NCBI RefSeq assembly: GCF_022763245.1
Contig: NZ_JALEGV010000009.1
Coordinates: 1 to 64,000, forward strand
DNA: 64,000 nucleotides
From: Oricola sp.
GTDB taxonomy: Bacteria; Pseudomonadota; Alphaproteobacteria; Rhizobiales; Rhizobiaceae
Direction of reading: 5' to 3'
Positions 1 through 7,833 of this stretch are shown here, one piece after another. A program made the position numbers and the translations under genes. The stretch's first letter is position 1. Each line of letters opens with the position of its first letter. Under the pieces are notes generated by a model, which was not told the origin of the DNA, did not search any database, and worked only from the letters and a program-made list of their open reading frames with translations.

Positions 1-176
1 AGCACGTCAATCCGAATGGCGGCGCGATCGCGCTGGGCCATCCGCTCGGCATGTCGGGCGCGCGCATCACCGGCACGGCGGCGCTGGAGCTGCAGGCTCG
101 CGGCGCCAAGCGCGCGCTCGCCACCATGTGCATCGGCGTCGGCCAGGGCATCGCCATCGCCATCGAGGCGGTGTGA
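1..176 (+). CDS. Thiolase (acetyl-CoA acetyltransferase family), C-terminal end only
   Basis: Only the last 57 residues are in the window; the frame runs from base 3 to a TGA at 174-176. The piece carries the thiolase C-terminal signature [19 protein letters not shown] and the CIGVGQG motif, which holds the catalytic cysteine (C-x-G-x-G) in biosynthetic and degradative thiolases. Thiolases cleave or form 3-ketoacyl-CoA. Next to an aromatic-acid island a 3-oxoadipyl-CoA thiolase is a plausible guess, but the substrate cannot be read from this end. The gene converges on the LysR gene, with a single base between the two stop codons. Confidence 0.9.
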   Translation, partial: HVNPNGGAIALGHPLGMSGARITGTAALELQARGAKRALATMCIGVGQGIAIAIEAV

Positions 177-177
177 G

Positions 178-1098
178 CTAACGCACCTCGTGCGACCAGG
201 CCTCGCTGGTGCGGCGGAGGCGGTCGATCAGGATGGCGGCGGACGGGGTCAGGAGGCCTTTCTTGCGCCGGTAGATGCGGAAGGTGCGGCGCCATTCCAG
301 TTCCGGGGCGCAGACCTGGGCGATCTCGCCACGCTCCATCTCGGAGCGCATCAGGGGCAGGGGCATCCAGCACAGGAGATCGCCGGCCAGGACGGCGGAT
401 TTGACCACCTGGACCGAGCGCGAGACCACCACCGGAGCCTTGGGATCTATCGAGCGGGCGTGGAAGCGTCGCTGCCACTCGCGCACCGTCGGGGTGGCGT
501 CCGGCGGCAACACCCAATCGAGGCGGGCTGCGTCCAGAAGCGTCAGTTCGGGCCTGTCGAGAACGGGATGGCCGGCGCGGCAGAACACGGCGACGAGGTC
601 GTGCATCGGTTCCGGTGTCGCCAGCGTGATCTCGTCGTCGATATAGGGTTCGGGCGAGATGGCGATGTCGATCCGGCCGTCCTTCAGCGCGTCCAGCACG
701 CGGTCTTCCAGATCCTCGACGACACTGAACTGCACCTCAGGGTGCTCCTCGCGCATCATGCCGACGGCCGCCATGACGAAGCCGCCGACCACGCTGCCGA
801 CGCCGCCGATGCGAACGACGCCGCGGCTCGCGCCGCGCATCTGGCGGATGACGTCGTCGGCGTTGCCGATCTCCGAGACGATCAGCTTGGCATAGGGCAG
901 CAGCGCCTCGCCGAAGACCGTCGGCTCGACGCCGCGCGTGGTGCGGTGGAACAGGGCCACGCCATAGCTTTCCTCAAGCCGCTTGAGCATGCGTGTGACC
1001 GCGGGCTGCGTCATGTTCAGCGCGGCCGCTGCCCCGCCGAGACTGCCGCGGCGGGCGCATTCGAGGATCACGGCGGCGGATCTTACTCCCAAAGTCAT
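178..1098 (-). CDS. LysR-family transcriptional regulator
   Basis: The 306-residue protein has the usual LysR length and layout. An N-terminal winged helix-turn-helix spans about residues 8-66 (the segment with AAAALNMTQPAVTRMLKRLE is the recognition region). A type-2 periplasmic-binding-like effector domain fills residues 95-300. It starts at an ATG and is transcribed away from the decarboxylase/aldehyde-dehydrogenase ORF, the normal position for a LysR activator of the divergent gene. Its effector is therefore probably the substrate or an intermediate of that enzyme pair (inference). The subgroup with the opening SAAVILECARRGSLGGAA resembles GbpR/galactose-binding-type LysR proteins, but I cannot assign it. 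Confidence 0.9.
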   Translation of the reverse strand: MTLGVRSAAVILECARRGSLGGAAAALNMTQPAVTRMLKRLEESYGVALFHRTTRGVEPTVFGEALLPYAKLIVSEIGNADDVIRQMRGASRGVVRIGGVGSVVGGFVMAAVGMMREEHPEVQFSVVEDLEDRVLDALKDGRIDIAISPEPYIDDEITLATPEPMHDLVAVFCRAGHPVLDRPELTLLDAARLDWVLPPDATPTVREWQRRFHARSIDPKAPVVVSRSVQVVKSAVLAGDLLCWMPLPLMRSEMERGEIAQVCAPELEWRRTFRIYRRKKGLLTPSAAILIDRLRRTSEAWSHEVR

Positions 1099-1207
1099 GC
1101 GATTTTGTAATGGCTTTGCGAATCTTCTTCAATTCCATGTCAGGACTTTATTTGCGAAGATCGCGTATCGTTCCGCTCAGTTCGGGGCGTGTGCCCAGGG
1201 AGGATAC
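1099..1207. promoter_or_regulatory. Divergent promoter region between LysR gene and decarboxylase/ALDH ORF
   Basis: This is 109 bases between two divergent start codons and is more AT-rich than the flanking genes. It contains an imperfect inverted repeat, TTGCGAATCTTCTTCAA (about 1116-1132), with the T-N11-A character of LysR sites, and a related TTTGCGAA at about 1150-1157. The ribosome-binding site AGGGAGGA (1197-1204) serves the ATG at 1208. No clear -35/-10 pair stands out. Confidence 0.4.
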
Positions 1208-4200
1208 ATGAACACCATGTCAACGGACTTCGGGTCCGGAACCCGGCTTGGCGCCCTGACGGTGGCCGAGGCCGTGTTTGAATACTTGCGCGAGCAGGGG
1301 ATCGACCGCGTCTTCGGCAATCCCGGCTCCACCGAATTGCCGATGTTCGTCGATCTGCCCGACGGGTTCTCCTATGTGCTCGGGCTGCAGGAATCCATCG
1401 TCGTCGCGATGGCAGACGCCTATGCGCAGGTGACCGGCAACGCAGCATTCGTCAATCTGCATTCAGCGGCCGGGCTCGGCCATGCGATGGGCAATCTCTA
1501 TACCGCGTTCAGAAACCGCGCGCCGCTGATCGTGACGACCGGCCAGCAGACACGCGACCTGCTGCCGCATGATCCGTTCCTTTTCAACGAGAGCCCGATC
1601 GAACTGCCGAAGCCCTATGTAAAATGGGCGATCGAGCCGGCGAGGGCCGAAGACGTTCCCGCCGCGATCGCACGCGCCTATCACATGGCGATGCAGGCGC
1701 CGCGCGGGCCTGTCCTCGTTTCCGTTCCGCTCAGCGACTGGGACAAGCCGGCCGGCGAGATCGCGCAGCGCTCGGTGCATACCGTACTCGGTTGCGATGC
1801 GGGCGCGCTGGACGCCGTAGCGTCGAAACTCGATGCGGCGCGCGCACCGGTGATCGTCGTCGGTCCCGGCGTCGATATCGATGACGCCTGGGACGAGACC
1901 GTGCGTCTTGCCGAGCGCCTGCAGGCGAAGGTGTGGGTTGCGCCGCTGTCTGCCCGGTGCAGCTTTCCGGAGCGGCATCCGTTGTTCGCCGGTTTCCTTC
2001 CGGCGCGCCAGCCGGACGTATGCCGGGCGCTGGAAGGCGCGGACTACATCCTGGTGCTGGGCGGCCCGGTCTTCACCTATCATTTCCCGGGCAGCGGCCG
2101 GCACATCCCGGAGGGTTCCGAACTCTGCCTGATCACCGACGATCCGCAGCAGATCGCCGGCGCGATCGTCGGATCGGCCGTCCGTTCCAACATTCGCGTG
2201 GCCGCGAAGGGTCTGGTTCAGCGGATCGCGGCGCGCGACAAGCGCGCGGACCTGCCCGCACGCAGGATTAAGCGCCTGCCGGTGACCAGGAACATCACGC
2301 CCGGCTTGCTGTATCAGGTGCTCGCCGATCTGCGGTCGCCCGACAGCATCATCGTCGAGGAAGCGCCGACCGCGCGCGGAGCCTTGCACGATCATTTCCC
2401 GATCGAGCGCCCGCGAGGATTTCTCGCCACGGCGAGCGGCGGTCTCGGCTACGCGCTTCCGGCATCGGTCGGAGCCGCGCTCACGGGACCGAGCGAGCCG
2501 GTGATCGCGATTCTCGGCGACGGCTCCAGCCTCTACGCCATCCAGGCGCTGTGGTCGGCTGTCGAACACGACGCCGATCTTCTGGTCATCATTCTCAACA
2601 ATGGCGGCTATGCCGCTTTGAAAGGTATGGCCGCGCAAGGCAGTCGCGTCGATGGGGTGGAGATCGGCCACATGGATTTCGTGGCGGTCGCCGAGGCGCA
2701 GGGCTGCCGCGCGGAGCGCTGCGACGACGGCACCAAACTTTCGTCCAGCCTGGAAACTATGCTGCGGCAAAAGGGGCCGCGTTTGCTTGAGGTCATTCTG
2801 TCAGAGGAGGAATCTGCAATGAATGTCATGGTTCAAAACGAAACCGCGTCGGTCGGACCGGCGAAATTCTTCATCGGTGGCGAGTGGGTCGATCCGCTTT
2901 CCAACTCGACGCTCGAGGTGATTTCGCCTGTGACCGAAGAGCTGGTGATGCGCTATCCCGAGGCGAGCACCGCCGACATGGATCGCGCGGTCGCGGCTGC
3001 CCGCGACGCCTTCGACTACGGTCCCTGGCCGCGCATGTCGCCGGCCGAGCGCGCCGGATATCTGCGCAAGGTCGCTGCGCTGCTGACGGAGCGGCTCGAC
3101 GACATCGCCCACGCCTGGACCCTGCAGGTCGGTGCGCCGATCATGCTGACCAAGAAGCTGGTGGGCCAGAACCCGACGCTGTTCAACTACTACGCCGACC
3201 TGATCGAGACCTATCCCTTCGTCGACGATCGTAGCCGCGACGACGGCGGCAAGGTGAAGGTGGTGAAGGAGCCGGTCGGCGTCTGCGCGGCGATCACGCC
3301 GTGGAACGCGCCGCTGGTGCTGCTGTCCTACAAGATCGCCGCCGGCCTCGCCGCAGGCTGCACGATGGTCGCCAAGCCGTCTCCGGAGACGCCGCTGGAA
3401 GCCTACATGCTGGCCGAATGCATCGAGAAGGCCGGCCTTCCCAAGGGCGTCTTCAACCTCGTTCCGGCGGGACGTGAAAGCGGCGACTACCTGGTGCGTC
3501 ACACCGATGTCGACAAGGTCGCCTTCACCGGCTCCACCATCGCCGGCAAGAAGATTGCCGCGGCCTGTTCCGACAGGCTGGCCCGTGTCAGCCTGGAACT
3601 GGGCGGCAAGTCGGCTGCCGTGCTTCTCGACGATGCGGATTTCTCCGCCGCGATGATGCCGCTGATGATGTATTCGATGCCGATCACTGGTCAGGTCTGC
3701 TTCTCGCTGACCCGCATCCTGGTGCCGGAATCGCGCAAGCAGGAATTCGTCGACATGTATGTCGGCGCGGTGAAGAACATCAAGGTCGGCGACCCGTTCG
3801 ACCCGGCAACCCAGATGGGGCCGCTGACGATGGCGCGCCAGCTCGAGCGGGTGCAGGGCTACATCGCCGCCGGCCGCGAAGAGGGCGCGACGATCGCCTG
3901 TGGCGGTGGCCGGCCGGCAGGTCTGGACAAGGGCTATTTCGTCGAGCCGACCGTGTTCGTCGATGTGGATCCGTCCATGAAGATCGCGCAGGAAGAGATC
4001 TTCGGCCCGGTTGTCTCCATCATCAGCTACACGGACGAGGAAGATGCGGCGCGCAAGGCCAATGATTCCGCCTACGGCCTGAGCGGCGCGGTGTTCACGT
4101 CCAATCCGGAGCGTGGTTACGCGATGGCGCGGCGCATGCGCACCGGCAGCGTGACGGTCAACGGCATGATCGTCGATCCGAAGCATCCCTTCGGCGGGTT

Positions 4201-4282
4201 CAAGCAATCCGGCATGGGACGTGAAGGCGGTCCTGAAGGCCTCGACAACTACATCGAGACCAAGACGATTCATTTCGGCTGA
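1208..4282 (+). CDS. mdlC: Benzoylformate decarboxylase-like ThDP enzyme joined in frame to aldehyde dehydrogenase
   Basis: The reading frame is open for 1024 residues. Residues 1-537 align throughout with benzoylformate decarboxylase (MdlC). They carry FGNPGSTELP with the catalytic Ser (about 41), the ThDP glutamate in LGLQES (62), NLHSAAG with the catalytic His (85), GPVFTYH with the second catalytic His, and the ThDP/Mg motif GDGSS (from 437) ending in LNN. The second half is a complete aldehyde dehydrogenase (listed separately). In the mandelate pathway MdlC turns benzoylformate into benzaldehyde and an aldehyde dehydrogenase makes benzoate, so this ORF encodes two consecutive steps. No stop codon separates them, yet a strong Shine-Dalgarno and ATG sit at the junction. 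A bifunctional polypeptide and two overlapping products are both possible. The start at 1208 has AGGGAGGA four bases upstream; ATG 1217 is an alternative. The substrate may be another 2-oxo acid. Confidence 0.85.
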   Translation: MNTMSTDFGSGTRLGALTVAEAVFEYLREQGIDRVFGNPGSTELPMFVDLPDGFSYVLGLQESIVVAMADAYAQVTGNAAFVNLHSAAGLGHAMGNLYTAFRNRAPLIVTTGQQTRDLLPHDPFLFNESPIELPKPYVKWAIEPARAEDVPAAIARAYHMAMQAPRGPVLVSVPLSDWDKPAGEIAQRSVHTVLGCDAGALDAVASKLDAARAPVIVVGPGVDIDDAWDETVRLAERLQAKVWVAPLSARCSFPERHPLFAGFLPARQPDVCRALEGADYILVLGGPVFTYHFPGSGRHIPEGSELCLITDDPQQIAGAIVGSAVRSNIRVAAKGLVQRIAARDKRADLPARRIKRLPVTRNITPGLLYQVLADLRSPDSIIVEEAPTARGALHDHFPIERPRGFLATASGGLGYALPASVGAALTGPSEPVIAILGDGSSLYAIQALWSAVEHDADLLVIILNNGGYAALKGMAAQGSRVDGVEIGHMDFVAVAEAQGCRAERCDDGTKLSSSLETMLRQKGPRLLEVILSEEESAMNVMVQNETASVGPAKFFIGGEWVDPLSNSTLEVISPVTEELVMRYPEASTADMDRAVAAARDAFDYGPWPRMSPAERAGYLRKVAALLTERLDDIAHAWTLQVGAPIMLTKKLVGQNPTLFNYYADLIETYPFVDDRSRDDGGKVKVVKEPVGVCAAITPWNAPLVLLSYKIAAGLAAGCTMVAKPSPETPLEAYMLAECIEKAGLPKGVFNLVPAGRESGDYLVRHTDVDKVAFTGSTIAGKKIAAACSDRLARVSLELGGKSAAVLLDDADFSAAMMPLMMYSMPITGQVCFSLTRILVPESRKQEFVDMYVGAVKNIKVGDPFDPATQMGPLTMARQLERVQGYIAAGREEGATIACGGGRPAGLDKGYFVEPTVFVDVDPSMKIAQEEIFGPVVSIISYTDEEDAARKANDSAYGLSGAVFTSNPERGYAMARRMRTGSVTVNGMIVDPKHPFGGFKQSGMGREGGPEGLDNYIETKTIHFG
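2803..2821 (+). promoter_or_regulatory. Internal ribosome-binding site and ATG at the decarboxylase/ALDH junction
   Basis: AGAGGAGG (2803-2810) lies eight bases before ATG 2819, which is exactly where aldehyde dehydrogenases of this type normally begin. This is a better Shine-Dalgarno than most in the window and suggests the dehydrogenase is, or recently was, a separate gene whose upstream partner has lost its stop codon. Confidence 0.7.
2819..4282 (+). CDS. NAD(P)-dependent aldehyde dehydrogenase (second half of the joined ORF; possible independent product)
   Basis: From ATG 2819 this would be a 487-residue protein, full length for the ALDH superfamily. It shows the nucleotide-binding PWNAPLVL segment, TGST, the general-base Glu in LELGGKSA (about residue 260), the catalytic Cys in GQVCFSLTR (about 294) and the EEIFGPVV motif. 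It would oxidise the aldehyde released by the decarboxylase half, benzaldehyde if the substrate is benzoylformate (inference). Transcription ends at a strong hairpin 27 bases downstream. Whether it is made alone, fused, or both cannot be told from sequence. Confidence 0.8.
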   Translation: MNVMVQNETASVGPAKFFIGGEWVDPLSNSTLEVISPVTEELVMRYPEASTADMDRAVAAARDAFDYGPWPRMSPAERAGYLRKVAALLTERLDDIAHAWTLQVGAPIMLTKKLVGQNPTLFNYYADLIETYPFVDDRSRDDGGKVKVVKEPVGVCAAITPWNAPLVLLSYKIAAGLAAGCTMVAKPSPETPLEAYMLAECIEKAGLPKGVFNLVPAGRESGDYLVRHTDVDKVAFTGSTIAGKKIAAACSDRLARVSLELGGKSAAVLLDDADFSAAMMPLMMYSMPITGQVCFSLTRILVPESRKQEFVDMYVGAVKNIKVGDPFDPATQMGPLTMARQLERVQGYIAAGREEGATIACGGGRPAGLDKGYFVEPTVFVDVDPSMKIAQEEIFGPVVSIISYTDEEDAARKANDSAYGLSGAVFTSNPERGYAMARRMRTGSVTVNGMIVDPKHPFGGFKQSGMGREGGPEGLDNYIETKTIHFG

Positions 4283-4308
4283 CGCGAAAGCCTTCGTGAG
4301 TGAATGTG

Positions 4309-4336
4309 AAAACCGCCGGATTTTCCGGCGGTTTTT
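4309..4336. terminator. Bidirectional rho-independent terminator
   Basis: A perfect 12-bp stem (4309-4320 with 4324-4335) and TTT loop, with A and T runs on either side. It sits between the convergent aldehyde dehydrogenase and DUF3237 genes and should stop transcription from both. Confidence 0.9.
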
Positions 4337-4348
4337 CGTTGTGGCTGA

Positions 4349-4807
4349 TTAGAGAACTTCGAACAGTCCGATGCGCACGGAACTGGCGTGGCGTTCGCCG
4401 GTGCCGACGAACACGGTGCGATTGAGCCAGGCATAACGCGGATCGCCCGTCTGCAGGCGCGGTTGGGTGCGCATGTAGTAGAGGGCGGGATCGACGTCCT
4501 CGCCGGCCGCGAGGCGGGCCAGAACGTCTGCCGGGCCGTGGCGGAAGCCGAAATTGCGCACGTCGATCAAGGCGCCGTCATGGGTCTCGATCGCATAGCG
4601 GGTGTCGAGTTCGGCATAGCCCTCATCGAAGACCGTCTGCCAGTCGGCGCCCAGGTTGAGCACCTTGCCGCTTAGGCGCTCGCCTTCCACGGTGCCGCCG
4701 ATGATCGGGATGATGCGCCCGAACCCGCCGGGCGCCGCGCCTTTTTCCATAGGCGGGGCGAGTTCGGCGGTGATGACGCAGAGCGGGCGCAGTGCGGGTG
4801 GTTGCAT
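4349..4807 (-). CDS. DUF3237 family protein
   Basis: 152 residues matching the small beta-barrel-like DUF3237 family (opening LCVITAELAPPMEKG, then GGFGRIIPIIGGTVEGERLSG, YAIETHDGALIDVRNFG and a C-terminal VFVGTGER). The function of the family is not established. It is the last gene of the TRAP operon, nine bases after the dctM stop and with its own AGGAGGGG ribosome-binding site. DUF3237 genes are often seen beside transport and catabolic genes for organic acids, so a role in handling the imported substrate is a reasonable but untested guess. Confidence 0.85.
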   Translation of the reverse strand: MQPPALRPLCVITAELAPPMEKGAAPGGFGRIIPIIGGTVEGERLSGKVLNLGADWQTVFDEGYAELDTRYAIETHDGALIDVRNFGFRHGPADVLARLAAGEDVDPALYYMRTQPRLQTGDPRYAWLNRTVFVGTGERHASSVRIGLFEVL

Positions 4808-4816
4808 CGCCCCCTC

Positions 4817-6112
4817 CTATCTCATGGTCATCGGCAGCAGCAGAACGATGCCGGGGAACATCACCAGGATCGCCAGCCGGAACAGGTCGGAGACGATGAA
4901 TGGGATGACGCCCTTGAAGATCGTCGTCAGTTTCACGTCCTTCGCGATCGTGTTGATGACGAAGACGTTGATGCCGACCGGCGGCGTGATCAGGCCGAGT
5001 TCCGCGGTCATGACGATGATGATGCCGAACCAGATCGGATCGAAGCCAAGCTGGATGATGACCGGATAGACGATCGGCACAAGCAGGATGATCATCGCCA
5101 TGGAATCGAGGATGCAGCCGGCGACGACGAACAATCCCAGGATCAGCGCCAGCGTCCCGTAGGGGCCGAGATCGAACGCGATGAGCACGTTGGTCAGCTT
5201 CTGCGGGGACTGGGTGATGGCGAGGAAGTAGCCGAAGAGAACCGCACCGATTAGGATCGTGTAGACCGCCACGGAGGTGCGCAGGGCCTCGGTCAGGCTC
5301 TCGATGATCGTGCGCACGTTGAGCCGTCCGCGCACTATGCCGATCACCATGGTCAGGAAAGCGCCGACGGCAGCGGCTTCGGTGGGCGTGGTGACGCCGA
5401 GATAGATGGCGCCGATCACCGCGATGAACAGCAGCATCACCGCCCAGATGCCGGACAGCGAGGCGAAGCCTTCACGAATGTCGAACGGCTTGCCTTCCGG
5501 AAGGCCCTTGCGGTGGCCGATCAGCACGGTCGCCATGTACATGACCATGGCAAGGATGCCGGGCAGGATGCCCGCCATGAACAATTGGCCGACGTCGTTT
5601 TCGGTGATGTAGGCGTAAACCACCAGCACGACCGAAGGCGGGATCAGGATTCCGAGCGTGCCGCCGGCCGCGATCACACCCGATGCGGTCTCGTCGCGGT
5701 ATCCGAAGCGGCGCATTTCGGGCAGGGCGACCTTCGTCATGGTGGCCGCCGTCGCGACCGTCGATCCGCAGATCGCGGCAAAGCCCGCGCAAGCGGCGAT
5801 GGTCGACAGCGCCAGGCCGCCGCGGAAAGAGCCGAGCCAGGCGTTGCCGGCCCTGAAGAGTTCGCGCGACATGCCCGAATTGGTGGCGAAGATCCCCATC
5901 AAGATGAAGAAGGGCACCAGCGTCAGATTGAAGTCACCCACCACGCGGATCGGCGAGGAGGCAAGCAGGTTGAGCGCGGGGTTGATGCCGCGAATTGAGG
6001 CGAAACCGAAGACGCCGACAAGACCCATGGCCACGCCGATCGGCACGCGCAGTGCGATCATCGTGAAAAGGGCGACAAAGCCCGCCAGGGCGATCCAATC
6101 ACCATGCGCCAT
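4817..6112 (-). CDS. dctM: TRAP transporter large permease subunit DctM
   Basis: 431 residues of almost continuous hydrophobic helices (about 12), with the DctM/SiaQM motif GILIPPSVVLVVYAYI and the C-terminal LITPPVGINVFVI typical of TRAP large subunits. It forms the ion-coupled channel that imports the substrate delivered by a periplasmic binding protein. The start at 6112 gives MAHGDWIALAGF and leaves one base after the dctQ stop; a longer in-frame extension upstream would overlap dctQ and lacks support. Same operon as two DctP proteins and DctQ. Confidence 0.93.
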   Translation of the reverse strand: MAHGDWIALAGFVALFTMIALRVPIGVAMGLVGVFGFASIRGINPALNLLASSPIRVVGDFNLTLVPFFILMGIFATNSGMSRELFRAGNAWLGSFRGGLALSTIAACAGFAAICGSTVATAATMTKVALPEMRRFGYRDETASGVIAAGGTLGILIPPSVVLVVYAYITENDVGQLFMAGILPGILAMVMYMATVLIGHRKGLPEGKPFDIREGFASLSGIWAVMLLFIAVIGAIYLGVTTPTEAAAVGAFLTMVIGIVRGRLNVRTIIESLTEALRTSVAVYTILIGAVLFGYFLAITQSPQKLTNVLIAFDLGPYGTLALILGLFVVAGCILDSMAMIILLVPIVYPVIIQLGFDPIWFGIIIVMTAELGLITPPVGINVFVINTIAKDVKLTTIFKGVIPFIVSDLFRLAILVMFPGIVLLLPMTMR

Positions 6113-6113
6113 T

Positions 6114-6626
6114 TCACTCGTCCCCGAATTCGCTGTTTTCAGCGTGTTCCAACTCACCGCGTCCCGTCGCGATCAGGTAGAGCCGCATGACGACGGTCAC
6201 CATGGTTGCCGCCGTTCCGGCCCAGATGATGCTCATCAGGGGCCATACGGAAATACGCAGGTCGAAGGTCGCCTCGTTGCTGCGCATCGCACTTTCCACG
6301 CGGTCGAACATCTTCCAGGTCAAGAGGGTGACGAAGAAGAGGAGCATGGCCCAGGCGAAAACGTCGACGATACGGCGGACCGTGGGCGACATCATTTCGG
6401 CGAAGAGATCGACCTTGATGTGGCCGCCGCGATAGCCGACGGATGCGAAGCCCCACATGATGCAGGCCCCGATCAGCAGGCGCGAGATGTCGAAGGCGTC
6501 GGGAATGGGCCAGGCAAACAGATACCGTCCGACCGCGGAGGCGCAGACGAGGATCGTGCATATCCCCAGGAGGAGGCCAGCAAGGACTTCAACCCACTGG
6601 CAGAATGTTTCGAGAGCGCGGATCAT
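6114..6626 (-). CDS. dctQ: TRAP transporter small permease subunit DctQ
   Basis: 170 residues from the ATG at 6626 (MIRALETFCQW), with four predicted membrane helices. The family-typical arrangement is seen: a first helix with LLLGICTILVCASAVGRYLF, a central WGFASVGYRGGHIKVDLF loop, and two C-terminal helices. DctQ pairs with DctM in the inner membrane. It lies between the binding-protein gene (a 75-base gap with a hairpin) and dctM (one base), so it belongs to the same transcript. A longer reading starting at 6683 would run into the hairpin and has no ribosome-binding site. Confidence 0.9.
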   Translation of the reverse strand: MIRALETFCQWVEVLAGLLLGICTILVCASAVGRYLFAWPIPDAFDISRLLIGACIMWGFASVGYRGGHIKVDLFAEMMSPTVRRIVDVFAWAMLLFFVTLLTWKMFDRVESAMRSNEATFDLRISVWPLMSIIWAGTAATMVTVVMRLYLIATGRGELEHAENSEFGDE

Positions 6627-6654
6627 TGTGTCTTGGTTCTTGTTTGAGAAGGGA

Positions 6655-6680
6655 GAGGCAGGCGCTCGTGCGCCTGCCTC
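6655..6680 (-). other. Intercistronic hairpin between dctP and dctQ
   Basis: Perfect 11-bp stem GAGGCAGGCGC / GCGCCTGCCTC with a four-base loop, not followed by a T run. Such hairpins after a binding-protein gene usually act as partial terminators or protect the upstream mRNA, giving more binding protein than permease. Confidence 0.6.
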
Positions 6681-6701
6681 CAAGTTGGCTTGCGCCGCCG
6701 C

Positions 6702-7721
6702 TTACTCCACGTAGGCGTCGTACTTCTTCAGCGTCTCGACGAGACTGTCATAGGCGGCATCGGCGTCGATGCCCGCTTCGGCCGCGGACGCTTTCCACTC
6801 GCCGGTCAGCGGCGCCATCGTCTCTTTCCAGAGAGCGAGCTGAGCGTCGTCGGGCGCGTAGAGCGTGTGGCCTTCCATGTCGGCGATCTTCTGGCGGCCA
6901 CTCGCTTCGGCGTCGGCCCATCCGGATGCCATCTTCTCGGACCATTCCGGCGTGCAGTGATCGTCGATGACCTTGCGGTCTTCCGGCGCCAGGCCGTCGA
7001 TCTTGGCCTTGTTCATGACGAAGGCGAAGCTCGTGACATAGAGCGGGATGTCGAGGTGATGGGTCACCAGATCCTGTGCGCCGAAGACGAACAGCGAGCC
7101 CCAGGGCGAGGCCGTCACGTCGGCCGTTCCCTTGGCGAGCGCTTCGCGCATCGCCGGGGCCGGCACCTGCACGGACGCGCCGCCCATCAGGTTCACCGCG
7201 CGGGCGAGGGTGCCGTGGGCGGGACGGATGTTCTTGCCGGCGAAGTCGGCCGGCACGGCGAGCGGGCCGGTCTTGCCGTGCAGCGTGCCCGGATCGTGGA
7301 GGTGCACGAGGCAGACATAGACGTCGCTCATCTCCTGCTCGGCATATTGCTGGTACCACTCATGCACTGCGCGCGAGCCGCCCTTGGCGTTGGAGATGTG
7401 GAACGGCAGTTCCGCGGCCGCGATGATCGGGAAACGGCCCGGCTGGTAGCCCGGATTGATGAAGCCGATGTCGACGATGCCGTCGCGCGCCATGTCGTAG
7501 TGGTCCGGTGCGGCGCCGAGCTGCTGGGACGGATAGATCGTGATTTCGATCCGTCCGCCCGAGGCTTCCTTGATCGATTCAGCCCAGGGCTCCATGCCGG
7601 AAGGCTGAAGCGGGTGCGTGGCGGGAACCCAGTGCGACAGCGCCAGTTCCACTTCCGCGGCCTGTGTCGCGCCTGTCATCAGAGCGCAGCTCGCCACGGC
7701 AGCCATCAGAATACGTTTCAT
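6702..7721 (-). CDS. dctP: TRAP transporter substrate-binding protein DctP (copy 1)
   Basis: 339 residues with a Sec signal peptide (MKRILMAAVASCALMTGATQA, cut before AEVEL) and the DctP fold. Recognisable pieces are HWVPATHPLQ, GRIEITIYPSQQLG, the conserved GGASVQVPAPAMREALAKGT ligand-site region and DDHCTPEW. It binds a carboxylate in the periplasm and hands it to DctQM. It is a close paralogue of the gene just upstream, with the same length and long identical stretches. A carboxylate ligand that feeds the neighbouring decarboxylase enzymes is likely (inference). Translation starts with a good purine-rich site. Confidence 0.93.
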   Translation of the reverse strand: MKRILMAAVASCALMTGATQAAEVELALSHWVPATHPLQPSGMEPWAESIKEASGGRIEITIYPSQQLGAAPDHYDMARDGIVDIGFINPGYQPGRFPIIAAAELPFHISNAKGGSRAVHEWYQQYAEQEMSDVYVCLVHLHDPGTLHGKTGPLAVPADFAGKNIRPAHGTLARAVNLMGGASVQVPAPAMREALAKGTADVTASPWGSLFVFGAQDLVTHHLDIPLYVTSFAFVMNKAKIDGLAPEDRKVIDDHCTPEWSEKMASGWADAEASGRQKIADMEGHTLYAPDDAQLALWKETMAPLTGEWKASAAEAGIDADAAYDSLVETLKKYDAYVE

Positions 7722-7741
7722 GTGATTTCCTCCTCACTCGT

Positions 7742-7802
7742 CTCCGGTTCGTCCGGAGTCCATTCACTCAAGGCCCAACGCATCGGATCGACGCGTTGGG
7801 CC
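7742..7802 (-). other. Two hairpins between the tandem dctP copies
   Basis: The first has a perfect 6-bp stem CTCCGG/CCGGAG (7742-7758); the second has a perfect 10-bp stem GGCCCAACGC/GCGTTGGGCC (7772-7802). Neither is followed by a clear T run on the minus strand, so processing, stability or partial termination between the two binding-protein genes is more likely than full termination. Confidence 0.5.
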
Positions 7803-7833
7803 GTGTCTTCAGGCAGGCGGGTGATCGCCTTAA

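Noticed and set aside
983-1207. Earlier start for the decarboxylase/aldehyde-dehydrogenase ORF, adding 75 residues.
   Set aside because: The extension overlaps the LysR start region, has no ribosome-binding site, and the decarboxylase family begins near ATG 1208.
1208-4282. A sequencing frameshift as the cause of the decarboxylase/dehydrogenase joining.
   Set aside because: Both halves are intact in the same frame up to and across the junction; an indel would have garbled one end. Only a changed stop codon would explain it, which could be real biology or a base error.
7772-7802. A rho-independent terminator between the dctP copies.
   Set aside because: The stem is good but no T run follows on the minus strand, and the two genes look co-transcribed.
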